A stretch of 9,180 bases of DNA from Pseudomonadota bacterium (GTDB lineage: Bacteria > SAR324 > XYD2-FULL-50-16 > JAHJRI01), in NCBI GenBank assembly GCA_022360105.1, contig JAKSDL010000178.1, forward strand, positions 1 through 9,180, read 5' to 3'. Below, in pieces: positions 1-6,738 of this stretch. Position numbers and translations under genes: made by a program. Positions within the stretch are counted from its first letter, which is position 1, and every line of letters begins with the position of its first letter. Under the pieces are notes generated by a model. That model searched no databases. It saw nothing but the letters and a program-made list of their open reading frames with translations, and was not told the DNA's origin.

Positions 1-2
1 AA

Positions 3-143
3 AGGCCAGTCGGCAATTTAGTTCAAATCCTTTTTGAAAATGCGCTTTCAGTGTGCTTTGTGGTGTATACAATTAACGTACATGAACAGATTGATCAAGC
101 CAAAAACCAGGCGGTTTGCGATGTTTATTCTTTAAGCTACTGA
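3..143 (+). CDS. Possible C-terminal tail of a gene entering from the left
   Basis: An open frame runs from the window edge (first full codon at 3) through 46 sense codons to TGA at 141-143. Its codons are reasonable for this genome (GAA, GAT, AAA, GTT, few rare arginine codons). The peptide ends in ...QAVCDVYSLSY and I do not recognise it. No terminator hairpin follows. A minus-strand frame across the same DNA (73-183) is also open, so the coding strand is not certain. It could be a real 3' end, a decayed gene or chance. Confidence 0.3.
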   Translation, partial: RPVGNLVQILFENALSVCFVVYTINVHEQIDQAKNQAVCDVYSLSY

Positions 144-183
144 GAAGAAAGAATATTTTACGCATATCTATTTGGTCTGTCAT
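73..183 (-). CDS. Small minus-strand ORF, possibly the broken start of a divergent gene
   Basis: ATG at 183-181 is preceded on the minus strand by an AGGTGG Shine-Dalgarno-like sequence about 7 bases upstream. It encodes 36 residues starting MTDQIDMRKIFFLL, then TAA at 75-73. The same frame is open again from 72 to the window edge, so this may be the 5' part of a longer divergent gene broken by a stop codon. Its start region overlaps the degenerate operator at 184-193, which would place it under the neighbouring GntR regulator. It overlaps the plus-strand frame 3-143, and at most one of the two is likely real. The peptide is not recognised. Confidence 0.2.
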   Translation of the reverse strand: MTDQIDMRKIFFLLSSLKNKHRKPPGFWLDQSVHVR

Positions 184-193
184 TAGTATACCA
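184..193. promoter_or_regulatory. Degenerate GntR-type operator
   Basis: TAGTATACCA differs by one base from the core TGGTATACCA found intact at 271-282 and 519-534. Read on the minus strand it also gives TGGTATACT, an extended -10-like sequence, so it could mark a leftward promoter. It is assigned only by similarity to the two perfect sites. Confidence 0.4.
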
Positions 194-270
194 CCTACCA
201 AATTTAACTAATGTTTACGTCAAGTTTTGTTTTATATTTTAATATCTTAGATTCATTTTAACCAATTATT

Positions 271-282
271 TTGGTATACCAA
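271..282. promoter_or_regulatory. Predicted GntR/FadR-type operator, perfect 12-bp palindrome
   Basis: TTGGTATACCAA is a perfect palindrome, identical to the core of the site at 519-534. GntR-family regulators with FCD domains commonly bind short palindromes with a GT...AC core, and this one closely resembles the sites of the hexuronate regulators UxuR/ExuR. It lies about 440 bases upstream of the gntR start. It may act with the downstream site through looping, or control a leftward promoter. Confidence 0.6.
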
Positions 283-283
283 G

Positions 284-479
284 TATCTAACTTTATTCCT
301 GTTCAAAGAGCGTTTGATGCGCACATTTTCACTCTATGCGATGCTTTTTTGACTGTCTTTTCCTGCGGGTCCCAGAGATTCGGATAATCGATTTTCCAAA
401 CTCTGCGCACTGAATCGTGCTATTATCCTATCTTGTCTAACAGCTGCTATTTTCAGGCTTCCAACTGATAAGAGAATTT
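284..479. other. AT-rich non-coding spacer
   Basis: No convincing gene is visible on either strand between the two perfect operators. The single open frame here is on the minus strand (334-564). It has no ribosome binding site or recognisable family and would run through the promoter and operators. A run of six T at 345-350 follows only a weak potential stem and is not called a terminator. Confidence 0.5.
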
Positions 480-508
480 TTAAAAAAACAAGCTTGACTT
501 GGTATAAT
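480..508 (+). promoter_or_regulatory. Predicted operon promoter with a perfect extended -10
   Basis: TGGTATAAT at 500-508 is a full TGnTATAAT extended -10 element. TTAAAA at 480-485, 17 bases upstream, is a 4/6 match to a -35. Transcription would start near 514-516, leaving a leader of roughly 207 bases before the gntR ATG. The -10 is embedded in a partial operator (499-510), and the perfect operator 519-534 begins just after the predicted start. Both placements suit repression by steric block. No start site has been measured. Confidence 0.55.
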
Positions 509-510
509 TC
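499..510. promoter_or_regulatory. Partial operator overlapping the -10
   Basis: TTGGTATAATTC matches TTGGTATACCAA at the first eight positions: the left half-site is intact and the right half is replaced by the end of the -10. It lies 22 bp from the perfect site at 521-532, about two helical turns, so a second repressor dimer could bind on the same face. It may equally be no more than an extended -10. Confidence 0.35.
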
Positions 511-518
511 ATGTGCAA

Positions 519-534
519 TTTTGGTATACCAAAA
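519..534. promoter_or_regulatory. Predicted main operator, perfect 16-bp palindrome
   Basis: TTTTGGTATACCAAAA is the longest and best palindrome in the window. It falls at about +4 to +20 relative to the predicted transcription start. That position is typical of a repressor operator, so binding by the GntR protein encoded just downstream would give autoregulation and substrate-inducible control of the whole cluster. The GntR assignment comes from proximity and motif type, not from data. Confidence 0.65.
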
Positions 535-591
535 ATATACAGTTAGTCGATTGCAGGTATTCAAGTAGTCAAGGAAATCGATATTGCCTCT

Positions 592-723
592 ATGTGGTGC
601 CTAAAAATGGAGGATGGGTGCTTGCATCCTGCTGTATTTGAGCAGAATACTCACCGGCATCGGAGGCGAAGTCTAAATGAATTGGGGATTCTCGGTAAGC
701 CTGCAAAAACGGAGATAAAATAA
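592..723 (+). other. Leader with small hairpins and a possible upstream ORF coupled to gntR
   Basis: The leader contains overlapping small stems: AGGATG (611-616) with CATCCT (625-630), and CTGCT (629-633) with AGCAG (641-645). A 43-codon frame starts at ATG 592 and ends TAA at 721-723, overlapping the gntR ATG as TAATG. That layout suits translational coupling. It lacks a well-placed Shine-Dalgarno and uses rare arginine codons (CGG, AGG, CGA), so it may be chance. No known riboswitch class is recognised. Confidence 0.2.
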
Positions 724-1355
724 TGCAAAAAGATGAAGTATGCGACAAATTGAGACAGAAGATCTTAAAAGAAGAACTCACTCCTGGCCAGTGGCTTGTG
801 GAAAGGGATATCTGCGATGAATACAGTATTAGTAGAACGCCTGTCAGGGAGATTCTTCACAAGCTTGCATCCGAGGGTCTTGTATCTATTGAACCATCAA
901 AGGGATGTTATGTCAGAAAGCTGACCATTGAAGACATTATTGAAGTATTCCAGGCAAGGGAGGCCATTGAGGGTATCGCGGCAAAGCTTTCGTGTATAAG
1001 GTTTGAGGAAGCTTTTTTACATAACATAGACAAATTGAAATCCCAAATTAAAAGTCTTGATATCGATTCCGATGCCTCTAAGGGAGTTGAAAAAGGAAGG
1101 GAACTTCATGATCTGATCATCACAACAGCTAATAATTCAGTTATTACAGGTTTTTATAACAATTTGAAAAACCAGAATGTGCTCATCAGGAATCTGACAA
1201 AAAAGTCACTGAACATTGAAAAACAATCACAGGAGGCTCACCTTGAGATCACTCAGGCCATTTTGGATAATGATCCCGAAAAATCCGAGCAGGCCATGAG
1301 GAAACATCTCAGGGATACCTGTAAAATTCTGGTGAACAAAATTCTGGGAATCTAA
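723..1355 (+). CDS. GntR-family transcriptional regulator, FadR/FCD subfamily
   Basis: A 210-residue cytoplasmic DNA-binding regulator, probably the local repressor. The N-terminal winged helix spans about residues 3-66, with the family signature SRTPVREILHKLASEGLV at 37-54 and a wing ending GCYVRKL. Residues 68-205 are a helical FCD ligand domain. FCD histidines are visible at H129, H173 and H195, but the usual aspartate four residues before the first histidine is not obvious (G125). The metal site may therefore be altered or absent. Length is slightly short for the family (about 220-240). GGAG at 711-714, eight bases before ATG 723, supports the start. The gene heads the catabolic cluster, and TTGGTATACCAA sites lie upstream. 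The effector is probably the imported hydroxyacid or an intermediate. Confidence 0.92.
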   Translation: MQKDEVCDKLRQKILKEELTPGQWLVERDICDEYSISRTPVREILHKLASEGLVSIEPSKGCYVRKLTIEDIIEVFQAREAIEGIAAKLSCIRFEEAFLHNIDKLKSQIKSLDIDSDASKGVEKGRELHDLIITTANNSVITGFYNNLKNQNVLIRNLTKKSLNIEKQSQEAHLEITQAILDNDPEKSEQAMRKHLRDTCKILVNKILGI

Positions 1356-1370
1356 ACGGCAAGTCGTTTA
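1353..1370 (+). other. Small hairpin after the regulator gene
   Basis: TAAACG (1353-1358) pairs with CGTTTA (1365-1370) around a six-base loop, and the gntR stop codon lies inside the left arm. No U-run follows directly. It is more likely a weak attenuating or RNA-processing element between the regulator and the enzyme genes than a true terminator. Confidence 0.25.
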
Positions 1371-1397
1371 AATCTTTCATCTAATCTAAAACAAACT

Positions 1398-1411
1398 ATT
1401 GAGGTCTCAAT
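1398..1411. promoter_or_regulatory. Inverted repeat spanning the aldolase ribosome binding site
   Basis: ATTGAG-GT-CTCAAT is a 14-base dyad that contains the GAGG Shine-Dalgarno (1401-1404) and the first two bases of the aldolase start codon (1410-1412). GAGG five bases before ATG 1410 supports that start. A two-base centre is too tight for an RNA hairpin, so any function would be as a DNA site. It may be chance. Confidence 0.2.
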
Positions 1412-2180
1412 GCAGTATATTCGTGATCGCGTACTGAGCGGTGAAATTATGTGCGGTATGGCAGCAAGTCTTGGATCGTCTCTTACAGTGGAGATGATCG
1501 GTGCAGCAGGTTTTGACTGGACATGGATCGATATGGAACACGGAACGGGGGATTACAGCGAGCTGATCACACAGGTACAAGCTGCCAGCATCAATAGCGC
1601 ACCTCCAATCGTAAGGATTGCCTGGAATGAGATGCCAAGGTTCAAGAGGGTCCTTGATCTTGGAGCCTCCGGCATTATGGTTCCATATGTCAACAATGCA
1701 GAGGAGGCTGAGCAGGCTGTCACTTCCTTACTATATCCCCCAAAAGGAGCACGAGGGGTGGCAAGGTTCACAAGGGCCTGCGGTTTCGGCCAAGATTTTG
1801 ATAATTACTTTACTGAAGCTAACGAAGGCTTACTGACGGTTGTTCAAGTTGAAACCATCGAAGCTACGGAGAAAGCGGAAGAATTAGCTGCAGTTGATAG
1901 AGTGGATGTTCTTTTCATTGGCCCTCTAGATCTAAGTGTCAACATGGGCATAGCTCAACAGTATGAAAATTCCGATTTTTTAGATGCATTGGATCGAGTT
2001 GGTGCTGCTTGTAAAAAATACAACAAGGCCGCGGGTATCCTTGTTCCCGATCTTAACTATCTGGAAGACTGGATATCGCGGGGATTTTCATTCTTTGTGG
2101 TGGGGTCTGACGGAGGTTGTGTAGCAAGTGGTCTCAAAAACATTGCTTCTGTCTGTAAACCTTTCAAGAACAAGTCATAA
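1410..2180 (+). CDS. HpcH/HpaI-family class II (metal-dependent) 2-oxoacid aldolase
   Basis: A 256-residue cytoplasmic TIM-barrel aldolase at the family's usual length. The family cleaves 4-hydroxy-2-oxoacids to pyruvate (or another 2-oxoacid) and an aldehyde; relatives are HpaI, GarL and RhmA. Visible signatures are DMEHG at 41-45 with catalytic H44, R69 in IVRIAW, ASGIMVPYV at 86-94, the YPPKGARG loop at 109-116, QVET at 146-149 with metal ligand E148, and GPLDLSVNMG at 171-180 with metal ligand D174. All expected catalytic and metal residues are present. A GarR-type reductase follows in the operon, as in the glucarate/galactarate pathway, where GarL yields tartronate semialdehyde. The exact substrate cannot be read from sequence, and a 2-keto-3-deoxy acid is most likely. 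Citrate lyase beta (CitE-like) relatives are less likely because of the full HpaI motifs. Confidence 0.9.
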   Translation: MQYIRDRVLSGEIMCGMAASLGSSLTVEMIGAAGFDWTWIDMEHGTGDYSELITQVQAASINSAPPIVRIAWNEMPRFKRVLDLGASGIMVPYVNNAEEAEQAVTSLLYPPKGARGVARFTRACGFGQDFDNYFTEANEGLLTVVQVETIEATEKAEELAAVDRVDVLFIGPLDLSVNMGIAQQYENSDFLDALDRVGAACKKYNKAAGILVPDLNYLEDWISRGFSFFVVGSDGGCVASGLKNIASVCKPFKNKS

Positions 2181-2203
2181 ATTCATTTAAAGATAATTAG
2201 AAT

Positions 2204-3169
2204 ATGAAAACGTCGAGTATTGCTTGTAGCGGGCCTATTGGTCAGGTGGCTTTTGACATCCTGAATCCTTTTGGCGAGATAAAAATTGCGAATGACAATT
2301 CAGAGCAGGCACTTTTTGAAATTATGGCAGATGCTGTCGGACTTGTGTTACGTGGAGACGGGGTAGGGAACAACAGAATTATTGATGCCGCTCCTAATTT
2401 AAAGGTGATTGGGCGTTCCGGGGTTGGGTTTGACAATGTGGATGTAAAAAAAGCCAACGAGAGAGGTATCCCGGTAATAATAACACCAGGGGCAAATTCT
2501 CAGGCTGTCGCCGAAGCTTCAATCACATACATGCTGGCTTTTTGTAAAAAAATGATTTTTTGGGATACCCAGCTTAAGCAAGGTAATTGGAAAAGTAGGT
2601 TTGAGCACGCCAGTGGCGATCTTCAGGGAGCAACACTTGGAATCGTCGGGTTTGGCTCTATTGGGCAAACGCTAGCACGTCTCGTTCGACCTTTTGGCAT
2701 GCAGGCGATTTATTATGATCCTTTTGTGGATGAAGAAACGGCAAAAGAATTCGGAGCGGCACCATCTGATTTGGATGGGCTACTTAAAAATAGCGATTTC
2801 GTATCTTTACACACCCTTTTGAATGAAGAAACAAGAGGAATGATCAATCATGAAAGGCTTTTTGCGATGAAAGAAGGCTCTTTTCTTATCAATTTATCAA
2901 GAGGGCCTGTTGTAGAAAGTCTTGATAGTGTTTACCAAGCCTTGACAGATGGCCCCCTTGGAGGATGTGCTTTGGATGTATTCGATCCCGAGCCGCCTGA
3001 CGTCTCTCACCCCATATTTAAACTTGAAAACTGTTTGACCTCTCCCCATGCCATCTGCATGTCAGAAAGGGCCCTATACACATCCTTCAAAATGATGGCC
3101 GAGGATATGGCGGCTGTACTTGAGGGTAAAAGGCCCAAATATACTGCTAATCCGGAGATCTTTGAATAG
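2204..3169 (+). CDS. D-isomer-specific 2-hydroxyacid dehydrogenase, NAD-dependent
   Basis: A 321-residue cytoplasmic oxidoreductase interconverting a (usually D-) 2-hydroxyacid and its 2-oxoacid. The substrate-binding domain includes [11 protein letters not shown] at 70-80. The Rossmann domain has GFGSIG at 149-154, and D172 after the second strand suggests NAD(H) preference. Catalytic residues by family pattern are R233 (LSRGP), E263 (DVFDPEPP) and H282 (SPHA). The family-typical INLSRG at 229-234 is intact. PHAICMS replaces the common PHIGG, which may reflect substrate choice. Length is normal (310-330). The start has only a weak Shine-Dalgarno (AAAGATAATTAG region), and the 23-base gap to the aldolase suggests transcription in the same operon. 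It could supply the 2-oxoacid to the aldolase. It resembles phosphoglycerate and glyoxylate/hydroxypyruvate reductases, but sequence alone does not fix the substrate. Confidence 0.9.
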   Translation: MKTSSIACSGPIGQVAFDILNPFGEIKIANDNSEQALFEIMADAVGLVLRGDGVGNNRIIDAAPNLKVIGRSGVGFDNVDVKKANERGIPVIITPGANSQAVAEASITYMLAFCKKMIFWDTQLKQGNWKSRFEHASGDLQGATLGIVGFGSIGQTLARLVRPFGMQAIYYDPFVDEETAKEFGAAPSDLDGLLKNSDFVSLHTLLNEETRGMINHERLFAMKEGSFLINLSRGPVVESLDSVYQALTDGPLGGCALDVFDPEPPDVSHPIFKLENCLTSPHAICMSERALYTSFKMMAEDMAAVLEGKRPKYTANPEIFE

Positions 3170-3217
3170 GTTTACTAAAGAGCAACCGAAGTTAAAGCAT
3201 AGTATCGAGGAATAACC

Positions 3218-4450
3218 ATGGATTTACCAAAAATTTATACCGTTCATCAGCAGTTTGAAGATACTTCGATAAAGGACGTGGCAGGAACTGTAAGAAAGGA
3301 GTTTTCGAAGTTCAATCCCGGCGAAAAAATCAAGAATGGTCAAAGTGTTGCTGTTGGAGTGGCTTCCCGAGGGACTCATGATCTGCAAATACTTGTTAAA
3401 ACAACCATCGACTGTTTAAAGGAGATGGGGCTAAAACCATTTGTGATACCTGCTATGGGATCGCATGGCGGAGGAACGGGTGAAGGGCAGGAAGAGGTGT
3501 TGAAAGATCTTGGCATATCCAAAGAACAGGTCGGGGCGGAGATAGTGTCCAGTATGGATGTTGTATCTCTTGGCAAAATTCAGGCGGGGGCCGAGGTGTT
3601 TATGGCTAAGGATGCTATCCTGGCCGATCATATCGTCGTTATAAATCGTGTCAAACCCCACACTGCATTCCGATCTGATGTCGAATCCGGATTGTGCAAG
3701 ATACTTGCTGTTGGTTGCGGAAGGCAGATTGGTGCAGAAAACATGCATAGATACGATCTCGCCAAAACCATTGTCCCCGCAGCAGAACTTATCCTGGAAA
3801 AAACACCGGTTTTATGCGGATTGGCTGTCACGGAGAATGCAATGGGGGGTACCCATTCTCTGAAGCTGGCAAATCCCGAAGAGTTTGCAGATGTTGACAG
3901 GGAATTCCTAAAAACAGCCTGGGAAATCTTTCCAAAGCTTCCTCTTGATGATCTGGACGTTCTGATCGTTGATGAAATTGGTAAAAACGTGAGTGGCGCC
4001 GGAATGGACCCCAATGTGGTTGGCTTCTGGAGAAGGGAAGGAGGCGTTAGAAAGCCTGACTACAGAGTCCTTGTTACGCTGGATTTGACGCCCCAGTCTC
4101 ATGGCAATGCCACCGGTTTGGGTTTTGTGGATTTAACCAGCAAACGACTTATTTCAATGGTTGATTGGCAAGCGACCTATCTTAATTCACTGACATGCGG
4201 AGTATTCAGAGCATCACGAATGCCAATTCCTCTCGAAAACGATCTGGAGGTAGTAGAAACAGCTGTTTCAAGAACCCCGGAAATGGAAAAAATCCGCCTG
4301 GCCAGAATAGTAAATACAGGCTCACTAGAGACGTTCTGGGTATCTAAAGAACTGATCCCGGAACTTCAGGCAAAAAAAGGAATTGATGTAGAAAAAGAGG
4401 CACTGGATTTTGGTTTTGATGAAAGTGGTAGAATTCTGCCTATGCACTAA
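3218..4450 (+). CDS. LarA-type nickel-pincer hydroxyacid racemase/epimerase homologue (DUF2088)
   Basis: A 410-residue cytoplasmic protein of the lactate racemase superfamily. Members invert the 2-hydroxyl centre of hydroxyacids using a nickel-pincer nucleotide (NPN). Positions matching LarA active-site elements are R51 (ASRGTHD), H83 (MGSHGG), H148 (KPHTAF), K161 (GLCKILAVG), the expected thioamide-type cofactor attachment lysine, and H177 (ENMHRYD), the expected nickel ligand. All key residues therefore look intact. The C-terminal region has MDPNVVGFW at 263-271 and belongs to a branch I cannot tie to a known substrate. A GAGGAA Shine-Dalgarno lies shortly before ATG 3218. The gene sits between two dehydrogenases, consistent with stereochemical conversion before oxidation. 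The cofactor makers LarB, LarC and LarE are not in this window. Known superfamily substrates include lactate, malate, 2-hydroxyglutarate and gluconate. Confidence 0.85.
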   Translation: MDLPKIYTVHQQFEDTSIKDVAGTVRKEFSKFNPGEKIKNGQSVAVGVASRGTHDLQILVKTTIDCLKEMGLKPFVIPAMGSHGGGTGEGQEEVLKDLGISKEQVGAEIVSSMDVVSLGKIQAGAEVFMAKDAILADHIVVINRVKPHTAFRSDVESGLCKILAVGCGRQIGAENMHRYDLAKTIVPAAELILEKTPVLCGLAVTENAMGGTHSLKLANPEEFADVDREFLKTAWEIFPKLPLDDLDVLIVDEIGKNVSGAGMDPNVVGFWRREGGVRKPDYRVLVTLDLTPQSHGNATGLGFVDLTSKRLISMVDWQATYLNSLTCGVFRASRMPIPLENDLEVVETAVSRTPEMEKIRLARIVNTGSLETFWVSKELIPELQAKKGIDVEKEALDFGFDESGRILPMH

Positions 4451-4459
4451 CTCATTCTT

Positions 4460-4465
4460 AAGGAG
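4460..4465 (+). promoter_or_regulatory. Ribosome binding site fixing the start of the GarR-like gene
   Basis: AAGGAG lies seven bases before ATG 4473. The frame is open further upstream to ATG 4410 inside the preceding gene, but this strong site and the Rossmann fold beginning at once (MKVGFIGLG) decide for 4473. Confidence 0.85.
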
Positions 4466-4472
4466 TAAGGCT

Positions 4473-5366
4473 ATGAAAGTCGGTTTTATAGGTCTTGGTA
4501 TCATGGGCAAACCCATGAGCAAGAATTTGATAAAAGCAGGTTATAAGCTTGTCGTACTGGATTTAGATAAAAAAGCCGTGGAAGAGCTGGTTGTGCTGGG
4601 GGCTGAAACAACTGACACCCCCAAAGATGTAGCTCAATTAACAGACATAGTAATTACCATGCTTCCCAATTCGCCTCATGTCAAACAAGTGGTTCTTGGA
4701 GAAAACGGTTTGATTGAGGGGATGAAAAAGGAGGGAATTGTTATAGATATGAGTTCTATTGCCCCTCTCGTGAGCAGGGAGATAGCCGCAAAGCTTGCCA
4801 CAAAGGAAGTGGAAATGCTTGATGCTCCGGTCAGTGGCGGTGAACCAAAGGCGGTTGATGGCACTCTTTCAGTAATGGTCGGAGGAAAGAAGAAGGTGTT
4901 TGAATCCTGTTATGAATTACTGAATTCTATGGCCGGATCAGTTGTTCTAACCGGTGATATAGGTGCCGGCAACATAACCAAACTTGCTAACCAGATTATC
5001 GTCGCCTTGAATATTGCAGCGGCCTCCGAAGCATTGGTACTTGCCAGCAAGGCGGGGGTCGAACCTGATCTTGTTTACCAGGCCATAAGAGGAGGACTGG
5101 CAGGAAGTACCGTGCTCGATGCCAAAGCTCCTTTAATGATGGCCCGGGAATTTGATCCTGGATTCAGAATAAACCTGCACATCAAGGACTTGGCAAATGT
5201 CCTGGAAACCTCCCATAGCATTGGGGTACCACTCCCTTTGACAGCTTCGGTTATGGAAATAATGCAAAACATGAATGTCGACGGTATGGGAGATTTAGAC
5301 CATGGTGCCCTCGTGCAATATTATGAGAAAGCGGCCAAAGCAGAAGTCAGACGCAATAATTTGTAA
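4473..5366 (+). CDS. GarR-like beta-hydroxyacid dehydrogenase (2-hydroxy-3-oxopropionate reductase family)
   Basis: A 297-residue cytoplasmic dehydrogenase at exactly family length. Relatives reduce tartronate semialdehyde to glycerate (GarR/GlxR) or act on 3-hydroxyisobutyrate or succinate semialdehyde. Visible features are GLGIMG at 7-12 (nucleotide-binding loop), D30 after the second strand (suggesting NADH preference), DAPVSGGEPKA at 117-127 (substrate loop), GAGNITKLANQ at 164-174 with catalytic K170, and KDL at 238-240 in the C-terminal domain. It follows the LarA-like gene by 22 bases and precedes the TRAP genes. With an HpcH/HpaI aldolase in the same operon, the natural reading is reduction of the aldehyde product of aldol cleavage. 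The exact aldehyde is unknown. Tartronate semialdehyde is the textbook case; succinate semialdehyde or sulfolactaldehyde are alternatives. Confidence 0.9.
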   Translation: MKVGFIGLGIMGKPMSKNLIKAGYKLVVLDLDKKAVEELVVLGAETTDTPKDVAQLTDIVITMLPNSPHVKQVVLGENGLIEGMKKEGIVIDMSSIAPLVSREIAAKLATKEVEMLDAPVSGGEPKAVDGTLSVMVGGKKKVFESCYELLNSMAGSVVLTGDIGAGNITKLANQIIVALNIAAASEALVLASKAGVEPDLVYQAIRGGLAGSTVLDAKAPLMMAREFDPGFRINLHIKDLANVLETSHSIGVPLPLTASVMEIMQNMNVDGMGDLDHGALVQYYEKAAKAEVRRNNL

Positions 5367-5392
5367 TCACTAACAAATTCCAGGAGAGTCAG

Positions 5393-5908
5393 ATGGTCAA
5401 AGATTTAAAAGAGAAATCTAAAACGAGTGGCAAATCCAAGCCGTCGGTAGCAGAACCAAAGAGTATTTTGCAGATAATACTGGAATGGTGCACGATTTTC
5501 ACCTTGGGAGGGGTGATAGTTCTTTTGTCTGCCCAGGTAGTAATTCGACACATCATGGGGGGAGCCTTGCCTTGGAGCGGTGAAATAGCGACATGGCTTT
5601 TTTCATGGACCACCTTTATAGGTGCCACTCTTGTATTCATGGAAAAAAAACACATCGTTATTGATTTTCTTGTATCATCGTTTCCGCCAAAACTTGCCGC
5701 TTTTCTGAACGTTATTCACCAATTACTCATTCTGTCTTTATTGATTATTCTACTGGTGAAAGGCGTCGAAGTCGCAAGACTTTATTCAAACCAGACGGCA
5801 ACCTCAATCTCTCTTTCCACCTCATTCCTGTTTGTCGCACTTCCCATATCCAGTGCGCTGATGATTGGATGGATGATTTATGGATGGATTAGACGGAGGG
5901 AGGTATAA
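5393..5908 (+). CDS. TRAP transporter small permease subunit (DctQ family)
   Basis: A 171-residue inner-membrane protein with four predicted membrane helices (about 32-52, 66-84, 105-123, 143-166) after a charged cytoplasmic N-terminus. Family hallmarks are RH at 52-53, LPWSGEIATWLFSW at 59-72, and FMEKKHIVIDF at 82-92 with the usual H and D. It partners DctM and the periplasmic DctP to take up an organic acid using the sodium or proton gradient. AGGAGA shortly before ATG 5393 supports the start. Its stop overlaps the DctM start as TAATG (5906-5910), so the two are translationally coupled. The gene order Q-M-P differs from the common P-Q-M order. Confidence 0.92.
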   Translation: MVKDLKEKSKTSGKSKPSVAEPKSILQIILEWCTIFTLGGVIVLLSAQVVIRHIMGGALPWSGEIATWLFSWTTFIGATLVFMEKKHIVIDFLVSSFPPKLAAFLNVIHQLLILSLLIILLVKGVEVARLYSNQTATSISLSTSFLFVALPISSALMIGWMIYGWIRRREV

Positions 5909-6720
5909 TGCTGACACTACTTTTCATTGCACTTATTGTCCTTTTTTTTCTCGGAGTACCCGTTGCTTTTTCCCTTGGAATTGTCTCGGTTGCTTATTTT
6001 ATTATTCAGGACACACTTCCATTAACAACGGTAGCGCAGCGATTTGTTCTGGGGACGGAATCATATTCCCTGATGGCTATCCCGCTTTATATGCTTGCGG
6101 GAGTTATCATGAATAGCGCCGGTATCACAGACAGGATATTTGGTTTTGCCAAAGCACTAATCGGGCATTTTACAGGTGGACTGGCCCATGTGAATGTTCT
6201 TGCCAGTCTGATTTTTTCAGGTATGAGCGGATCCGAGCTGGCAGACGCAAGCGGACTTGGAACAGTTGAAATTAAGGCGATGGAAGATGCAGGGTATGAT
6301 AAGGAATTTGCTGCCGTTATCACGGCAGGATCAGCTACTATTGGACCTATTTTTCCACCAAGCATCCCTATGGTTATTATCGGAAGTGTGGCGGGCATCT
6401 CCATTGGCAAACTTTTCGTTGGAGGAGTTTTGCCAGGACTCATTCTCACTATCTATCTTCTTTTGTTGAATTTTTTAATCTCCAAGAAAAGAAACTATCC
6501 TAAGGGAAACAATTTTTCCATTTCAAGACTTTTTCAAACGTTTAAAAGTGCCTTTGCTGCTTTATTGGCTCCCATCATTATTCTTGGAGGAATACTTTCC
6601 GGGTTGTTTACACCTACAGAAGCTGGAGTTGTGGCAGTTGTTTACTCATTATTTGTCGGATTTTTTATTTATCGCTCCCTGAAGGTACGAGATCTTTTTC
6701 CCGTAATGGTAAACGTATAA
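5908..6720 (+). CDS. N-terminal part of DctM, 270 residues
   Basis: This segment carries the N-terminal helices and most transport motifs: FSGMSGSELADASGLG at 103-118, the amphipathic EDAGYDKEF at 126-134, GPIFPPSIPM at 146-155 and FTPTEAG at 234-240. Its start is coupled to the DctQ stop (TAATG). It ends at TAA 6718-6720, leaving out the C-terminal third. Alone it would lack half of the transport-domain symmetry and is unlikely to transport. Confidence 0.75.
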   Translation: MLTLLFIALIVLFFLGVPVAFSLGIVSVAYFIIQDTLPLTTVAQRFVLGTESYSLMAIPLYMLAGVIMNSAGITDRIFGFAKALIGHFTGGLAHVNVLASLIFSGMSGSELADASGLGTVEIKAMEDAGYDKEFAAVITAGSATIGPIFPPSIPMVIIGSVAGISIGKLFVGGVLPGLILTIYLLLLNFLISKKRNYPKGNNFSISRLFQTFKSAFAALLAPIIILGGILSGLFTPTEAGVVAVVYSLFVGFFIYRSLKVRDLFPVMVNV

Positions 6721-6738
6721 AAAGAAACGGCAAAAATA

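Noticed and set aside
345..350. Six-T run as a terminator
   Set aside because: The sequence before it forms at most a four-pair stem.
334..564. Minus-strand open frame of 76 codons
   Set aside because: No recognisable family and no ribosome site. It runs through the predicted promoter and two operator sites.
4410..4472. Longer N-terminus for the GarR-like protein from ATG 4410
   Set aside because: It would overlap the LarA-like gene and put 21 unrelated residues before the Rossmann fold. AAGGAG at 4460-4465 fixes ATG 4473.
5880..6116. Frame-shifted open frame over the DctQ/DctM junction
   Set aside because: A shadow of the two transporter genes, with odd composition and no family match.
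6718..6720. Programmed recoding of the stop in DctM as selenocysteine or pyrrolysine
   Set aside because: The codon is TAA, which neither system uses, and the position is not catalytic.
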